Made by a program: the position numbers and the translations under genes. A model generated the notes under the pieces. It worked only from the letters and a program-made list of their open reading frames with translations, was not told where the DNA came from and ran no database searches. A stretch of DNA of 64,000 nt from Rhizobium skierniewicense (lineage in GTDB: Bacteria > Pseudomonadota > Alphaproteobacteria > Rhizobiales > Rhizobiaceae), in assembly GCF_014196515.1 (NCBI RefSeq), contig NZ_JACIDV010000002.1:310001-374000 (forward strand), in the 5' to 3' direction. Positions 63,901 through 64,000 of the stretch are shown here, piece after piece (position 1 is the first letter of the stretch; the number at the start of each line of letters is the position of its first letter).

Positions 63901-64000
63901 TCGCGGGTTTCGATGATGTGAAAGGCGCTGAGCGTCACGCCTGCGATGGCGACCGCCAGAAGGGCCGCAATTGCTCGCTTTTTGATAATTTGGTTGAGGC
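60909..64000 (-). CDS. Membrane CHASE-PAS-GGDEF-EAL cyclic-di-GMP protein (5' end outside window)
   Basis: The frame is open to the right edge: before the GTG at 63938 it continues as LNQIIKKRAIAALLAVAIAG, a membrane helix, so the true start lies outside. Over about 1030 residues come a CHASE-type periplasmic sensor, a second membrane helix (ATLVIAVASMLLPIIVAALL), two PAS domains, a GGDEF domain (VARIGGDEFVILIRNLGDKD) and an EAL domain. The EAL residues are kept: GVEALVRWRHP, VSVNVSVRRL, FELVEAIF, IDDFGTGHTS, LKIDRQLV and TVAEGVET. Both synthesis and breakdown of c-di-GMP are thus possible; net direction is not predictable. Confidence 0.93.
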   Translation of the reverse strand, partial: LNQIIKKRAIAALLAVAIAGVTLSAFHIIETREETAHRDGTTDDLERAVTLLHDRLVTRIRQDVTTLKALAHFTTINPAATPQDFSAMADHHLAQNPHFVGIGFAPHLKLQQFYPAPSPASLPHETLDAILSDRLVRLEAVSETKNDWQPIIETGPNGTLLLIVPVKSGGEVSGAIPGLIDWRRMLDGIGYASGTSGDMRFEIRDKLTNTTVAGDVGPAGEDPFVKAIDLDGTDWEIRATPALGWGAAPKTSQSLQATLVIAVASMLLPIIVAALLLSERNRNIKTLRLREAKLVELSQRFKLAMDSSNIGIWEIENDTSCCYLDERAASLHGFHMVEKRVLLTEWLTALVVGDRSKAARFFFTCSRGQQTSSEVYRIPVVDGTVRYLRSAGSSYIKPDGSHQTTGIIWDVTADMLMAQKLRESRDTSDIKNAELELALQELSNREHELEELSGRLTLALESYNCGIWEATHDYSLAIWNERMCELYGLAPQPERRVTQQDFLNCLALEERAGLFDDNLISEADPYRAVVHRVVLPDGSLRYVKAVGRLHVHRDGRKKIVGIAFDVTADVLISDQLQSAKNDAEAKNAELEQTKTRIEHNALHDPLTGLANRRKFDQDLDALSLQTNDETKPYAILHLDLDRFKQINDTLGHAAGDAVLAHAAGILRSIVPENDTVARIGGDEFVILIRNLGDKDHIKSIATKIIEAFSQPFEFAGFTCRYGVSIGIAFGDGTTVDARATLINADLALYRAKATGRNRYEFFTQNLQAEIINHRKIADEILVGLENGEFETWYQPQFCANSLEMTGVEALVRWRHPVRGILTPDKFLKIAEELNVVSKIDHLVLQQALHDKDIWRMKGIDVPRVSVNVSVRRLHDDHLIESLSTLPIGPGEITFELVEAIFLDEHEDVATGNIDRIKALGIEIEIDDFGTGHTSIISLLRLKPKRLKIDRQLVMPILTSPQERSLVSSIIDIAHSLGVETVAEGVETQEHAVLLKQLGCDILQGYAFARPLAPQDFSAFASAQEWRQVS

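Overview
The window is a gene-dense, roughly 58-60 percent GC chromosomal segment of an alphaproteobacterium of the family Rhizobiaceae, most likely Agrobacterium or a close Rhizobium relative. This rests on the split Fo operon (atpI-B-E-F'-F without the F1 genes), paired b and b' subunits, BioMNY biotin uptake, BA14K surface proteins, a cyclopropane synthase, several methyl-accepting chemotaxis proteins (MCPs), and the local protein families. Both ends cut genes: kup on the left and a CHASE/PAS/GGDEF/EAL protein on the right. I see no rRNA, tRNA, insertion sequence, prophage or CRISPR array.

Layout. 1-5.1 kb: the kup 3' end, a SleB-type hydrolase and the Fo operon. 5.4-10.7 kb: MCP 1, rnhB, a small frame-disrupted gene, a radical SAM repair-type protein behind a perfect LexA-type box, a glycosyltransferase-like gene and moaB. 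10.7-17 kb: ispE, a secreted TPR protein, a long-chain polyprenyl diphosphate synthase, a DUF2007 gene, a TrmN6-like methyltransferase and an S49 peptidase. 17-25 kb: DUF2207 protein, a non-CP4-type EPSP synthase, LemA, glyQ, divergent glyS and a DUF523 gene, with three copies of a 47-bp palindromic repeat. 25-34 kb: MCP 2, a small secreted protein, purD, tex, cfa and ubiA. 34-43 kb: a DUF6101-like gene behind a structured leader with a glycine-riboswitch-like segment, a D-2-hydroxyacid dehydrogenase, a Sua5-type enzyme, a glycine-betaine-demethylase-like oxygenase and reductase, two BA14K genes with EcfG-type promoters, and a ZntB-like transporter. 43-51 kb: an acyl-CoA dehydrogenase/crotonase operon behind a MerR/LiuR-like dyad, an RNA methyltransferase plus tlyA, and MCP 3. 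51-64 kb: a large two-arm palindromic element, dxs, pirin, xseB, a deacetylase-family gene, bioYNM, a YcaQ-type DNA glycosylase behind a second LexA-type box, a ribB with a degenerate ribA domain, aroC and the c-di-GMP protein.

How the genes fit together. Most of the window is housekeeping: ATP synthesis, isoprenoid and quinone supply (dxs, ispE, polyprenyl synthase, ubiA), chorismate (aroA, aroC), riboflavin, purines, tRNA charging and RNA modification. Stop/start overlaps (ATGA) in ispE-moaB, tsaC-oxidase, gbcA-gbcB, tlyA-methyltransferase and bioM-N-Y imply coupled translation. The less ordinary content is regulatory: two exact GAAC-N7-GAAC sites beside two DNA-repair-type genes, two EcfG-like promoters at equal spacing before tandem surface-protein genes, a leader whose basal helix would hide the ribosome binding site, and a 272-bp cruciform-capable element next to an MCP that sits between dxs and tlyA.
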